Positions 23,359-34,157 of a stretch of 64,000 nt of DNA are shown here, piece after piece. The position numbers and the translations under genes were made by a program. The stretch comes from Pyropia yezoensis (lineage: Eukaryota; Rhodophyta; Bangiophyceae; Bangiales; Bangiaceae). The stretch covers positions 27,132,894-27,196,893 of the forward strand of contig CM020618.1 of NCBI GenBank assembly GCA_009829735.1. Reading direction: 5' to 3'. The stretch's first letter is position 1, and each line of letters starts with the position of its first letter. Below the pieces are notes generated by a model. It did no database searches and was not told where the DNA came from. It saw nothing but the letters and a program-made list of their open reading frames with translations.

Positions 23359-23696
23359 CTCCCCTCTCCTCAGTTCCGACCGACCCGGTCGGCCCTGTGA
23401 GGGGGTGCGTAAACGCACGTCTCGGCGTTGGGGGCGCGACTTGCTGTCCCCCATCGAGTACGTAACGCGGATGTGGAGGCGGTCACGTTGACCGCCCCTC
23501 TCCTCAAGCTTGCCCACTCGGCAGCTTGCTCTCCTCGGTTCACACTTCACCATCACCACCACCTCCCCTTCACCTTCCACTGGGCCGCCCTACGCTGGGG
23601 AGGCCACCCGTATACCCACGATCGGAGTCCCCCTCAACTCGAGGCGGGTCTCGTGCCGCGATAGCCAGAGCGTCTCTCCCCAACTTGGGGAGAGCC

Positions 23697-24293
23697 ATGG
23701 CGACCCCGGGAGTGGAGACGAACTCTCTAGATGAGCGTATGGAGGACACCTCCTACGGGGCAGCACCCGCCGGGACTTCCGGCGGGGGCTCCGCGATCGC
23801 TCCGGGGGATGGGACTCCCGCGTCACCCGGCTTTGGGTTGACGGCGGGATCTCCCCCGGAGGCGGAACAAGTTGTCCCGCGTGAGGCCTTGGGGCGGTGG
23901 TTTTACCCCGCTTGGCCTCTCTATGAGGAAAGGTTGACTGTTCTTCGCTGTGGCCGACTTGGCCCAGCGATGGGTCGGGTATGGGACCGCCTACGGGAGA
24001 AGTATCCCCGTAGGGTCGGGTTCCCTGCCGGCTTCAGGACGGACCAGTTTGCCTTCCTGGACGATATAGCCGAACTTGGCTCCCGACTTGAAGTACTGGG
24101 GCGACGAGCTCAGGTTCATCACCTGTATCCTCCACGGGACTCCGGCTTTGGAGTCCATCGTGCCAAGGGCAACATGCACTTGGTGCTTGCGAGCAACTCG
24201 GGGGTGAGGGTGCACCAACCCGTTCCCGGTATAATCAGTTACAACGTCAACGTGCGCCACCGAGTTGGGGGGCAACGTGACTTTACGGGCTAG
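23697..24293 (+). CDS. RT2 antisense ORF, truncated and fused by the deletion
   Basis: 198 codons from ATG 23697, on the strand opposite gag. The first about 125 residues (MATPGVETNSLDERMEDTSY to QFAFLDD) match the N-terminus of the RT3 antisense ORF almost exactly. After the deletion junction the frame continues through sequence that is antisense to protease (IAELGSRLEVLGRRAQVHHL), so the second part is accidental. It shows that this N-terminus was already present when RT2 and RT3 shared an ancestor. Confidence 0.65.
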   Translation: MATPGVETNSLDERMEDTSYGAAPAGTSGGGSAIAPGDGTPASPGFGLTAGSPPEAEQVVPREALGRWFYPAWPLYEERLTVLRCGRLGPAMGRVWDRLREKYPRRVGFPAGFRTDQFAFLDDIAELGSRLEVLGRRAQVHHLYPPRDSGFGVHRAKGNMHLVLASNSGVRVHQPVPGIISYNVNVRHRVGGQRDFTG

Positions 24294-24929
24294 ACGCAGG
24301 GTAGCAGTAAACCCTTCACTCACAAAGCAAACAGGCTTCGACTGTGAGACTGTCACAGGAGCCACAGACTTTCCCTTACCAAGGATGGGGATAGTCTCCC
24401 CATTCATCAACCTGACCCAGTACTCAGGGCCACAAATCAAAGGCACTTGTGTAACAACATAAGGGGTACCCAGAAGCAGGGGTACCGATATATTTATATT
24501 CTCAACTACACCATAGGTCACGTGGACCTCATGGGTCCCCAACCTAGTTGGTAGGGTCACGGCACCAACGATGGGAAGTACCCCACCATTGATGTCAATC
24601 ATATGGTCAGCTTTGGACCTCCAGCGTTGGAGCTTCACCTCCTTTGGTAATAGCGACTTGCGTATCAAGGAGGCTCCTGACCCGGTATCAAGTACGATAC
24701 GGGCACAACAGTCGCGGCCGGGGGCAAGTTGCACCCGTCCAGCCACCTGGAAGTTCTCACCCGTCAGCACCGCGATGACCCGACGTGGGTTTACGTTCTT
24801 GGGGAGTCCTACCCGAGGTGGGCGGACTCCCTTAGGTCGCCGCAGCATCCGGCACGGTTGGTTCGTCCTCCTGGCCCACTTGGCCGAGGCTGCCGTTGTA
24901 AGCTTCGGACGACCAGCCCCAACGGTCAT
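23991..24929 (-). CDS. RT2 aspartic protease with foreign C-terminal tail
   Basis: 312 codons. A basic N-terminal linker is followed by the retropepsin active site LDTGSGASLIRKSLLP and the conserved second half of the fold (VPLLLGTPYV). It is 94-98 percent identical by eye to RT3 protease. The ATG at 24929 overlaps the gag stop as ATGA, and the frame is -1 relative to gag. The last about 23 residues (QEGKLVRPEAGREPDPTG) come from sequence antisense to the antisense ORF and were added by the internal deletion. Reverse transcriptase and integrase are absent. Confidence 0.8.
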   Translation of the reverse strand: MTVGAGRPKLTTAASAKWARRTNQPCRMLRRPKGVRPPRVGLPKNVNPRRVIAVLTGENFQVAGRVQLAPGRDCCARIVLDTGSGASLIRKSLLPKEVKLQRWRSKADHMIDINGGVLPIVGAVTLPTRLGTHEVHVTYGVVENINISVPLLLGTPYVVTQVPLICGPEYWVRLMNGETIPILGKGKSVAPVTVSQSKPVCFVSEGFTATLRLARKVTLPPNSVAHVDVVTDYTGNGLVHPHPRVARKHQVHVALGTMDSKAGVPWRIQVMNLSSSPQYFKSGAKFGYIVQEGKLVRPEAGREPDPTGILLP

Positions 24930-26872
24930 TCGTTTCCCGCCGACTTGGCGTCCGAATCTGAGGGCGGGGAGGAAGACGACGAGTCCGAGGACGACGTGTC
25001 CGCCTCCTCCGCCGAGGTTGTGGCGACCGCGACGACCGGTCGAGACCCACCCTCGCGGCGTGAACGTACTTCGTTCGTAGCCGACTTTTTACTCGCATTC
25101 CTAACAAGTTGTTGGAGGCGTTTACTCAACTTGGGGCAATCATATGCCCAGTGACCATCGGAGTTGCAGTTCCAACACCGATGGTCCGTTCCGGGAGAGG
25201 TCTTCCCAACTGGGGAAGACGAAGGGATACCCTGGGAAGTTCCCACGGCAGCTACCACCCTCTCATTGCGGATTCGGCGTGCCTCTCTCAACTCTCTGGC
25301 CTGGCGCGCCTCCTCCCGTTCCTTGGCCAACTCGGCCTGACGCTCCTGGCGTTGTTCCTCCCGCAACTTGCGGTAGGCCTCACCTCTGCGGTAGGCGAAC
25401 CTGGCCAACTCGGCCAGGGTCGCCCGGGCAGTGTTATGCTCCCGGGTCTCCATCCGGACTGACCAATGGAGTCCCTCCACAAACCGACTCTTCACCACAG
25501 CTTGTGGATGAAGAAACCCACAAAGATTGTTGAGCTTACGGACTCGCTCCGCAAAGGACAACTCGTCCTCCGCCTCTTCCTGATGGGCTTGCGTAAACTC
25601 CTCGACTTGAGAAGCCAACGCTGCCTCATCAACCATGGCTCTCAACAACCAGTTGACGAGCTCCAAATAGGACGTCACCTCCCCAGCGCCTCCACTTGAG
25701 GAGCTGGGCATGACGGACATAAGTTCTGTCCGTAGGTCGCCCTTCGTAAACTCCTGTAGCATGTAAAAAGCCATGCCTTCACTTATGGCATTGTCGTCAC
25801 AGGCTTTTGTGAAACGACGTAGGAACTCAAAGACACGGAGGGGGGGAGTTCCGTCCCACTCCGCTTTGTGCCCAAAAGAATGAAGTGCATTCTTCTTGGC
25901 ACGGCCCATGGCTCGGGCCTGGTCAGGACCATACGCCACCGACTTGTTGTGGAGGGCGTAGGTCTCACAGTCAAAGATCCTCTGGTAGACCGGGTTGGCT
26001 ACCTGGATCTTGGGCGGCACCTCACGTTGAGGGAACAGCCGCTGTGGCACTGGGGTAAGCTCACTCTCAGTGCCTGTAGTCCGGCGCGGCGCGCTTGGTG
26101 TAGCCGCCGGCGCTTCCGGGGGGAACTCCCCCGTGAAGGGCGTACGCCCCACCGAGTATGGTGTGGCTCCCTCGTTGGGAGTCACAGGTGTCGCCCCCAG
26201 TTCGGGGCGACCAGAGATAGGCGTAAGGGGGGATTCCCCCTGCGCCTGCGGGCTCGAAAGCCCCAATCCGGTTTGGACATTAAGGCCATCTGGCAAACTC
26301 GCCACAATCTGATTCAGAATAGTATTCGTCATCGTGACCACCAGGTCCGGCAAAGTCTGCCGCAACACATTGGTCGCCTCCCGACGGACAGTTTCCGCGA
26401 GGAGTGGATTGACGACTCCAGTTGAGTCTCGGTCCGCCTCCGGGAGTCCACCTGAGGGGTAACCACGTTCCTCAGGGGCCTCAACCGGGAGCATGGGCGC
26501 GAGCCCATCGCCGACCAACGGAGGTCCACCGTCCTCCGAAAGCCTAGTTGGCGACGACTCCAAGCCAAAGTTGGCTCCAACCCGAGTGGAACCCGCGGGG
26601 ACAGTCCTCACCCCTTGGGACGTTCCCGTTGAGTATACCACACGGTGGCCAGACTTCGGCCCACCCACATCACAAGTGTCACCCGAGTGAACTCCCGACT
26701 GAGTCGGGGTGGCCTGTTGCCCGCCCGTACTTCCAGTCCTGCTGGCTTGAGGGACCTCTAGTCCCTCTGCGACCCCAGGTAAACCCACCTGTGTCTCACC
26801 AGTATTCAAAGGCACTGAAGTACGTGCGTCACCCGTGTACTCCCCGGACGACGGGGGGTCCGAACTAGCCAT
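24926..26872 (-). CDS. RT2 gag, intact
   Basis: 648 codons from the first ATG (26870-26872) to TGA, with no lesion. The N-terminal third is Pro/Ser/Gly-rich and low complexity. The central region (VANPVYQRIFDCETYALH to SRFVEGLHWSVRM) is a helical retrotransposon gag core. A charged Glu/Arg-rich helix (QRQERQAELAKEREEARQAR) probably forms a coiled coil. CWNCNSDGHWAYDC is a CCHC knuckle. The tail is Ser-rich and acidic. This is the only undamaged gag in the window, and its partner RT3 has a broken one. Confidence 0.85.
   Translation of the reverse strand: MASSDPPSSGEYTGDARTSVPLNTGETQVGLPGVAEGLEVPQASRTGSTGGQQATPTQSGVHSGDTCDVGGPKSGHRVVYSTGTSQGVRTVPAGSTRVGANFGLESSPTRLSEDGGPPLVGDGLAPMLPVEAPEERGYPSGGLPEADRDSTGVVNPLLAETVRREATNVLRQTLPDLVVTMTNTILNQIVASLPDGLNVQTGLGLSSPQAQGESPLTPISGRPELGATPVTPNEGATPYSVGRTPFTGEFPPEAPAATPSAPRRTTGTESELTPVPQRLFPQREVPPKIQVANPVYQRIFDCETYALHNKSVAYGPDQARAMGRAKKNALHSFGHKAEWDGTPPLRVFEFLRRFTKACDDNAISEGMAFYMLQEFTKGDLRTELMSVMPSSSSGGAGEVTSYLELVNWLLRAMVDEAALASQVEEFTQAHQEEAEDELSFAERVRKLNNLCGFLHPQAVVKSRFVEGLHWSVRMETREHNTARATLAELARFAYRRGEAYRKLREEQRQERQAELAKEREEARQARELREARRIRNERVVAAVGTSQGIPSSSPVGKTSPGTDHRCWNCNSDGHWAYDCPKLSKRLQQLVRNASKKSATNEVRSRREGGSRPVVAVATTSAEEADTSSSDSSSSSPPSDSDAKSAGNE
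24932..24938 (-). promoter_or_regulatory. Candidate -1 frameshift heptamer GGGAAAC (RT2)
   Basis: Read in the gag frame as G GGA AAC, followed by GAA TGA. Same position and spacing as in RT3 and RT4b. Confidence 0.6.
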
Positions 26873-26970
26873 GTTGGCTGACGATCCGTATGACACGGTC
26901 CAAGTCCACCGTTCCTCTGAGACAGAGGGCCCCCTACACCCGGGTGCACCCGGAGATAAAGTTTACCTCT

Positions 26971-26989
26971 GTCCCCTGCTGCTCCACCA
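26971..26989 (-). other. RT2 primer-binding site
   Basis: On the minus strand TGGTGGAGCAGCAGGGGAC, two bases inside the 5' LTR. Confidence 0.75.
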
Positions 26990-26991
26990 AA

Positions 26992-27460
26992 TGTGGCAAA
27001 AACCACATGCACACACGGCACCCAAGTTGGGGCGGTGTGCTAGGGCTGCCTCCCGTGTCGGGGGAACCGGAAGAAGTGCAAGTCGCACACACTCTGTCCC
27101 TGTTGTGGGGCAAACCCCCCACGGACAAACAAGAGGATGGTGTGTGGTCCAACAGTTTCTTGGTCGGGACGGGGACGCAGGGCCAAGCCCCGCTGTCCCT
27201 CCCCTTATCCCCCCAGGGTCCACTCAGAATCTCGCCACTCAGAATTTCCCACCCCAGCACCTGCCCACCGGGCCACACGAAAATTCAAGACGATAAATGC
27301 AGAAAACCCTCAAACCCAAGTTGGATTTACTACTAAGCTAACTATCCCAAACTTAGGGAATATGGACCCAAATGCAGGGGGAGGAACGGATCAGGCTAGT
27401 GGCCTGCCGCCCCTTGCATGGCACGTGTAGCCCCCCTACCTGGGTGTCAATACTGCCACA
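26992..27460 (-). repeat. RT2 5' LTR
   Basis: 469 bp, TGTGGCA...TGCCACA ends. It differs from the 3' LTR mainly at the tip (CACATGCACACACGG against CACTAGCACACCCGG) and at single bases elsewhere. Confidence 0.9.
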
Positions 27461-27507
27461 GGCTGTGGCGGGACTGCGTGAGGAGCCCCTGCTGCCCCGG
27501 ATTAACT

Positions 27508-30065
27508 ATGGACGATCCCAAGGTACCTGAGGACAAGACTGATCTCCTGGTCGAGGAGAACATGGAAGACGATGCGGGTCTCACCGGGCGATTCCTGTTG
27601 AGCTCGTGTGACGAAGGCGAGGCGGTCGTGAACATCCGCGCGCCGGCGGTGAGGACGTCGGGTGAATGTTTATTCTTGTGCAGCGGCACGACGGCGCCGT
27701 CGGCTGGCGGTCAACCGCGGGTGGCGGAGCCGCTCCCGCCTTCTCCGGTGCCCCGGATGGGGACAGGCGCCGATGCCGGCGCGGGTCTTCCTCAACATGG
27801 TCCTGAAGAGGGCGGGGGCGGTGTCGTGCCTGTCGTCTGTGGTGGTAACTCCCCACCCGGCATAGCGGGTCAAGGTGGTCCGAGTTCCGGGCCGACCGGT
27901 GCCCCGGTGATGGCCATGGCGGACGCACCCACCCATCGCGTCGCGGAGCTGGCCCCGGTGGCTGAGGAGCTGCTCGCCGTGCCACAGGCGTCGGCTGACC
28001 AAAACGGGTCTCCACCCATGGGGGTAGACAGCGGGAGCTCCTCCGAACGGTTGCCCGTCCTTCTTCTTCCTACTCGGCCCCGTGCGGCTGTGCCGATACA
28101 GGTGCCGGTCGGGCTTCTGCCTGCGCCGGCGATTCTTCCTGGGCCGGCTCGGGTTGCCCCGTTGAGTGGCGGCGTAGCAGTTACGGTGGGGGCCCCCACT
28201 ATGTCGTTCTTCGACTTGGTGGCTTGGGTCTGGGGCTTGGCTGTCCAGGAGCCCGCCGGCCGGATGTTGGTGGACTTCCACCCCCTCGGTTACCGTGAAT
28301 GTACTTCCCGTCCCGTGAATCTGCACTTGTGTTGGAAACCAGAGTCGGCGCGGCTTGTCGCGCGGCCGGACACGGTTAGCGTGGATCATTACTGAGTGCT
28401 GAGTCATCCGGACGACCGGCGTGCCCACATCAGGCGCGCCCAGGTCGGGCGAAGTGGGGTTGTCCTCAACCCCGATTATGTGGTATGCGTCTTGGTCGCT
28501 CCCGCGCTGCCGCGGGACGTCGATTACCTTGCCGGTGCTCGGGGGGTGGCGGTTGCCACAACCCCGTCACGTTTTGGCAGACCGTGCCCGGTACCAACCG
28601 GTATTCCGGATTGGAGTACTTCCATCCGGGATCCCCGTATCTGTCGTTGTCGGCACCTTTCCTGCCCATGTCTGGGCTGAAGTCGGCCTCGAGCTGGCGG
28701 CGCAACCATGGCATCATGGCGGATGCGTTTCGCACGGATATAACGTGTGCGTTGCAGACCGGTAACGGTCGTGCGCCTTTGTACACTCTGTTGCGCCCGC
28801 CTGGGTGGCACCAGGGGTGGGAACCCGCCCCGGCTTTCCGGTTTGACACCAGTCTGTTCCTCCGGCGCTTCGGTAGCGTGCTGGCCGCTAGGCCTGTGCA
28901 TGCGTTGCAGGGTGTCTCTACCCTAGAAGCCGGCCTCGACCAGACGTCTTCCCTCTTGCTGTCTTCTCGCCGGCAGGGCCGGCTGTTTCGTCCCCCGACG
29001 AGTTTCCGTCGTCACACTGGAAAGCTCGGCGTCGACGCCATTGCTTTACGGACGGGGTTGGCCCGTGCGTTGGAGGCCCTTCTGGCCGTTCACGATGCCG
29101 TGAGCTGGGCGGCGGTGATGACCTTGCCCCCGTTTCAGGATCCGCAGGCTGGGGCTCTCCCCCTTCCGTGTCACTCCCTACACATTCGCCGAGCTCTTTC
29201 GGGTGAAGACAACTACCGTGTGTTGGCGAACACCGAGGCCGTTTCTGACTTGGGTATTCCCATGGTCATCCATGATCCTTTTCATGTGGTGGCCCCGTGG
29301 TTCGGTAATCCGACTCCGATGGGGACTGGTCGTCGCTCCCGTGAGTGGGACTCTACGCGTGGAGGCCGTGGGGCGTCCCGTCGACGGGAGGATTCTCGCC
29401 GGGTCTCCTGTGGGACTACTTCAATATGGTGTGCCCCTCCTCCCCGGGCATACCGTGCCCCGTACCGGGCGCCACCGGCTCCGGTGGTGGCCGTATCGAG
29501 TCCTGTGGTGGCTATGTCAGCTCCTCTGGCTGCCGCGGTCGCCTCGTATGCCCGCATTTTGCTAACCGGGGGTCCCCGTCTTTAGTATGAGGGCGTTGAC
29601 GCCCTTATTACCCGCAAGGTGCCGGATGGGCTCTCGGCTAGCTCGGGGGATATCCCCCGAGGTGCCGCTCTGGCTGGCACTGCGCGCTGCTTCGGCGGGG
29701 CGCTGGACAGCATCCAGCTAGCTCTGGAGTCAGTGCAGGCTGGTTGCAGCTCTGTGTTGAAGCTTTGCACTGAGGTGACTCAGGCGGTTGACCGTCGTGA
29801 GATTGCCTACCGGTGGAGTGCGGAAGTTGACGCAACGACGCGTGAGTGGGCCCCTCTGCTTGTCGGGGTACCCCCTTCTGAGAGTTGTCATTATGAGCGC
29901 AAGGGATCCGGTGACCCTTATGATGGCCGGGTAGTAGTGGGTATGAACTCGTCCTCTGAGGGGGCATTGCATGACTCTGCTTGTTACATTGGGGGAGTAC
30001 CCCTTCTGGCAGAGTTGTCGCATGCCACGTGCCCTCTCACGCCCCAACTGATCCTGGTAGGGTAA
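27508..30065 (+). pseudogene. RT4a long antisense ORF
   Basis: Antisense to pol. Starts ATGGACGATCCC, aligned with the RT4b antisense start (both begin M-(D/S)-DP-(K/Q)-VPE). Alignable along its full length to RT4b, about 790-850 codons in all. Lesions here are TGA 28393-28395 (Trp in RT4b), a frameshift near 28565 and TAG 29583-29585. Between about 28570 and 29583 it is open across the point where RT4b has a stop, showing that the ancestral frame was continuous. The N-terminal third is Pro/Gly/Val-rich. The middle (LPRDVDYLAGARGVAV; LKSASSWRRNHG; ALQTGNGRAP; RFGSVLAARPVH) and the end (EGVDALITR; GTARCFGG; LCTEVTQAVDRRE) are ordinary protein. Function unknown. Confidence 0.65.
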
Positions 30066-30400
30066 TACTTGTGAAGGTCGTCCATCCTTACCTTGTCACT
30101 TGACTCTATACGTGAAGGTATACGCTGGTGTAAGCCTCAGGCTACTTCGATATTATGGGAGTTATTCTTTTCATTTGCGTGAAGACTTATTAAGGTTAAG
30201 TGCCCTTATAGTTTGCCTAATCTTGACTTGACTTATTAAACCTAAGTCTTGCCTCCTCCATGTCACCCCCTACTTAGTCAGTCTAAGCCCCACCCCCAAC
30301 AGCCGTGGTTGGTGTTGGTTGGGATCTTACAGGAGACGGCGTCGCCTTATGTATGGCATGAGGATCTTGCCGGGTATTTTCCCGCCTGTTCCCAGGTCGG
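30066..30400. other. RT4a spacer between antisense ORF and integrase end
   Basis: AT-richer stretch with several TTAAG/CTTAA words, aligned with 50980-51190 in RT4b. No gene. The ends of the antisense ORF and of pol converge here. Confidence 0.5.
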
Positions 30401-32160
30401 CTAGTTAGATGAGACCCACATCACCTTGACGTACCATGGTTCTGGTAGGCCAGGGTCTGTATTTCCGATGATGCTCTCTGACTGGTATGGTATTCGATCC
30501 GGGCCTTCCGCGTCATCTGACCCGTGGGTGGTAAGAGTTTCATCTAGCAACCCAGCCGGTGCCGGCTGAGGCTGTTTCGGATTTGATGCCGGCGTGGAAT
30601 CATTCATACTCAGGCGCTGTATCTCCGTATCGGAGTGGAGAATGACCGAGTAGTCATCTCTGTGCAAGATCTGGTGCGGTCCCTTGTCCGGTTGCATGAG
30701 CTTGTTCCCTCGGAGCTTCTGGTGTCCGATGTTTACCCAGACAGCTGGTATCAGGGTCGTAAGGATACTGGAACCACGACTTGATGTCGTCCGTCGGCGG
30801 GTACCCACCGGTATATGAGTCCGTCCTCATTCTCGGATAGATGCCTGGAGTTACGGCCAGGAGGTTAGCGCGATAGCGTCTACAGTCATCGTCATTGGCC
30901 TCTGCTTCGCGAAAGTCCACGAGGGTCTGAGGGCAAGCGGTGTGGTCCATGGTAAGGTCAACGATATCTTCTGAGGCAATACCCACCATGCATACCGGTG
31001 CTACCGGGACGTCCTTGTCCACCTGGCGGGGATCCCCGCTCGGTGTGTCGAGGCGGGACGGAGCATCTCCCAGATGGTGGGTTGCCCCGGCCTTATACAC
31101 GGTCCGGTAGTCGTGCTCGGACATCTTTAGCCGCCCTCGGGCTATCCGTCTATGGCTGTCGGAATCCTTGTCACCAAGGTTGAGGAGCCATCATAACGGT
31201 TCGTGGTCGGACCTCACGATAAACCTGAAACCTTCCAGGTATGGACGGAGCAGTTTTACTGCCCATATGACTCCGAGGCATCCGCTCTCAGTGGCACAAT
31301 AGTAACGTTCAGCCGGGTGAAGTGTCCGGCTGAAGTATACTACGGGAGATAGGTCCGGGAAAGCGTTATCGGTAACGATGAGCGTCACTCCCTGTAACAC
31401 GGTGCATCCCACTTGGGTATCGCACGCATCAATATCGATGGCGAAGGTACCGCGTCTTTGTGGCAACGCAAGCACGGGTGGGGACAGCAGGGCCTGCTTC
31501 AGCGACTCAAATGCTGCCTCCTCGCTGGGCGAGAGGGGCTGTAGTACCTTAGGCACGGTACTGCTCGTCAGAATCGTCAACGGTTTGGCTGTACGAGCAA
31601 AGTCCTTTACGAGCCGTCAATATATGTTACACATCCCCAGAAAACTCTTGAGCTGTGTCTGGGTGTTCGGGTATCGAGCATTCCCTAGTGCCCAGGTATA
31701 AGCTTCGAGTACACCCAGACTGCCTGGGGTGATCTTGTGACCCAGGTACTCGACAGTCTGTTGAAAGAAGGCACAATTCTTGAGTCGCAGGGCTACTTCG
31801 GCGTTCCTAAGGAGGGTGAGCACCTCACTGACATGGTGCACATAGTCATCCATGATACGCGAAGAGACGATGAAATCGTACAGGAACACTAGGCAGTTAC
31901 ACCACTTCACTCCTAACAGTATAATGTCGATGGCCCGTTGGAAGGTAGTGGGTGCGTTGGACAGTCCGTAGGGCATCCTTAGGAACTCGTACACTCCACT
32001 GTGACATACAAACGCCGTTGTGGCAGCATCCTCCTCGGCCACTGGGATCTGCGAGTACCCGGCATTGCAGTAGATAGTGGTAAACACTATGGATTCCCCC
32101 AGGGAATCGACGCACTCATCCATCCTTCGCAAAGGGTATGAGTCCTTCTTAGTCACCAAT
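30401..32160 (-). pseudogene. RT4a pol remnant (RT, RNase H, integrase C-terminus)
   Basis: From right to left: RT from DSYPLRRMDECVDSLGE to MPYGLSNAPTTFQRAID (31617-32160). The catalytic box reads FLYDFIV instead of YLDDVIV, so both aspartates are disturbed. RNase H follows at 31191-31580 (IDIDACDTQVGCTVLQ, TESGCLGV, VRSDHEPL), then a linker (31124-30790). A junction near 30765 goes straight to the integrase C-terminal tail (GNKLMQPDKGP; WYVKVMWV, 30401-30760). The zinc finger and DDE core are absent. Frames change several times, so no product is expected. Confidence 0.75.
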
Positions 32161-34157
32161 TCATCGCCCCCAGCCGCCCCCCATGCCCGTCTCGCCACCG
32201 CCGCTGAAGCTCTCCCCGCCACGCTCCGAGGCTGCCGCGTCGTCATGAGCGGCCGGTGTGGCGCGGGCCCCAGCGACCGCCGCGCCGCGGCCAGCCGTCC
32301 CCGCGGCCGCGGCCTCGACATTGCCGAGTGCGGCGGCCGTCGCCGCTCCGTCCCCGCCCGCCGGCACGCCACCCTAAAGGGTCGCCGCGGCGCATGGTGC
32401 AGCCGCAGCCGTTGCCCGGACATCAGAGGAGGGAGTCTGTGGAGGTTCGCTCTCCCGCCCAGCAGTTGCCCTCCTCCGCCACTACCGTCTCTTCAGCCAC
32501 CAGCACCCGCCGCCGCACAGTACCACGCTGCTGTTGGACAGCCACCGGCCGCCAGCCCCACCCCACCGCTCCTGTACGGCTCCGCCGCCGCTGCCGCGCC
32601 ATGGCGGCGCCCTGTCGCCGCCCCCTTGTCAAGACTGCGGACGATTGTAGCCTCCCGGTGGCGAACCGCCCTCGAGCCGGGGCCAAGCGCCCACCCACTG
32701 CAAGGCGCGGCGTAAGCTGTCAAGCGGCCCACCGTTCCACATCGCGGTCGACGCCGCAGCCGCCACCATGTGCTTCGCTGGGCGCCCCCGCCGCGACCGT
32801 CGGAAGCGCAACAGCCGCTCTGGGCGCCGGAAAGTTGGACGCCAACATGCCAGCGGTGGTGCCACCCTCCTCCCCCTACGCGTCTATGCGGCGTTCGGCG
32901 GCTGCGGCAGCAGCGCTGGATTCGCTTCTGTCGTCTCCTTCCCCAGCGCCCCCCCCGCCCTAAGCGCCACCGCAACCGCCACCAACGCAGCGATTCCTAC
33001 CGCTGGCGGTGGCTGTGCCCCCCACCGTTTCCGCCGCCGCCTGTCCCGCGCCAAGTCCATCAGGGCCAGAAGCTCAGCCATGTCCGCGCCCACCCCACGC
33101 CGACGGGGGACCACTGCCGCCGTATCCACCGCCGCCTCTCCACTCTCCACCGCTTCCTTCAGCGCTAACTGCTTCCGTGGCGCGGAAGTCCGCGCCCTGA
33201 AAGGCGTCAACGGACAGGTTTGGGGCGCACCGCTTGCACCCGCCGCTCGTCGGCAACGATGGCAACGCCAGGCGCACCAGCGCCGCCGTCGGCGGCGGCA
33301 GCCGAGACAGCACTTGGCGTGGACGACGCCGCAGCGGCGGCGGCGGCGGCGGCGCCAGCGGCGCCAGCAGCCGTCCCCGCACAACATGGCGGCCAGGCCG
33401 TCGACGCGCCAAACCCGCTGCCAACGCCGTCGCCACCGCTACAGCCACCGCCACCGCCACCGCCTCTGCCGCCGCCGCCGCCGCGGAGCCGCGGAGGCAG
33501 GGCCTCCATCTCTGGCACTCCGCAAACCTGCCAACAGGTGGCGGCAATGTGGCCGGGGCGGCCGCCCATGCGCCGTGACGGTCGCGGCGGCCGCCCGCCC
33601 CAGATGCCACCGCCGCCGCCGCCCCCGCCACGGCCGCCAACGTCACTGCTGCCCCCGCTGGCCGCTAGGCGCGCGTCCCGACGCAGGTACGAGCCACCTC
33701 CGCGAACCGGGGGCCGCCGCCAGACGCACACCCACGACCCCCCCCCTACAACTGCCCGCTTACCTCATCCCCCCCCCCATGCCCTCTACTGAGACCCCCT
33801 ATCCCCGTGGCGTCACTGCTGCCGCACGCGGCCGCGGCCACGGTGGCTAGCGATTATGGCGGCCGCCGCCGCCCCCGACCCCCATCACGGCCCACTCGCC
33901 CCCAGCGTTGCTCGCGACACCAGCGCCGGAGGAATTTGTCGCCACCACTCAAATGCCGAACATCCCTGCCGCAGCACGAGTCCACCGCTAATGTTGCTGA
34001 CGATGATGGCGGCCGCGTTGGCTGGCCGTGTTGGTGGCCGACGAGCCCCCCCGCAGGACCGGGTGGCGGTGCCTCGAGGCAGGAATTGGCATTTGTCCGA
34101 CCCCTCTGCTTTTTGCAGAGTAGGGGGGAGGGAAGGGGGGAGGATGACGGCAGGGGG
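32161..34157. other. GC-rich low-complexity block
   Basis: Very GC-rich, with CGCCGC/GCGGCG-type runs and Ala/Pro/Arg frames open on both strands for up to 360 codons. No domain could be recognised, and the frames compete with each other equally, so no gene is called. It separates truncated RT4a from the inverted-repeat element at 34158. Confidence 0.55.

Larger units (their letters stand above)
22890..27460 (-). mobile_element. RT2: Ty3/gypsy deletion derivative with gag and protease only
   Basis: Minus-strand element of the RT3 family with two 469-bp LTRs (22890-23358 and 26992-27460) differing at about ten positions by eye. Order on the minus strand: 5' LTR, primer site, complete gag, protease, then directly the 3' part carrying the start of the antisense ORF, purine tract and 3' LTR. 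Compared with RT3 about 4.77 kb (equivalent to 39322-44092) is missing, with TCG shared at the junction. The five bases outside the two ends differ (GTTGC on the left, GGCTG on the right). The left flank is RT1 sequence and the right flank is RT4a interior. Confidence 0.88.
27461..32160 (-). mobile_element. RT4a: truncated Ty3/gypsy element lacking integrase core
   Basis: Same family as RT4b. The minus strand carries partial reverse transcriptase, RNase H and the integrase C-terminus; the plus strand carries the long antisense ORF. Its left side is cut by the RT2 LTR at 27460 just before the antisense start. Its right side stops within reverse transcriptase at about 32160 (AGTCCTTCTTAGTCACCAA), where GC-rich DNA begins. 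No LTR remains. Compared with RT4b about 0.87 kb of integrase is deleted. Confidence 0.82.

Noticed and set aside
32768-33850. 360-codon Ala/Arg/Pro frame
   Set aside because: Stop-poor GC-rich DNA; several frames on both strands are equally open.
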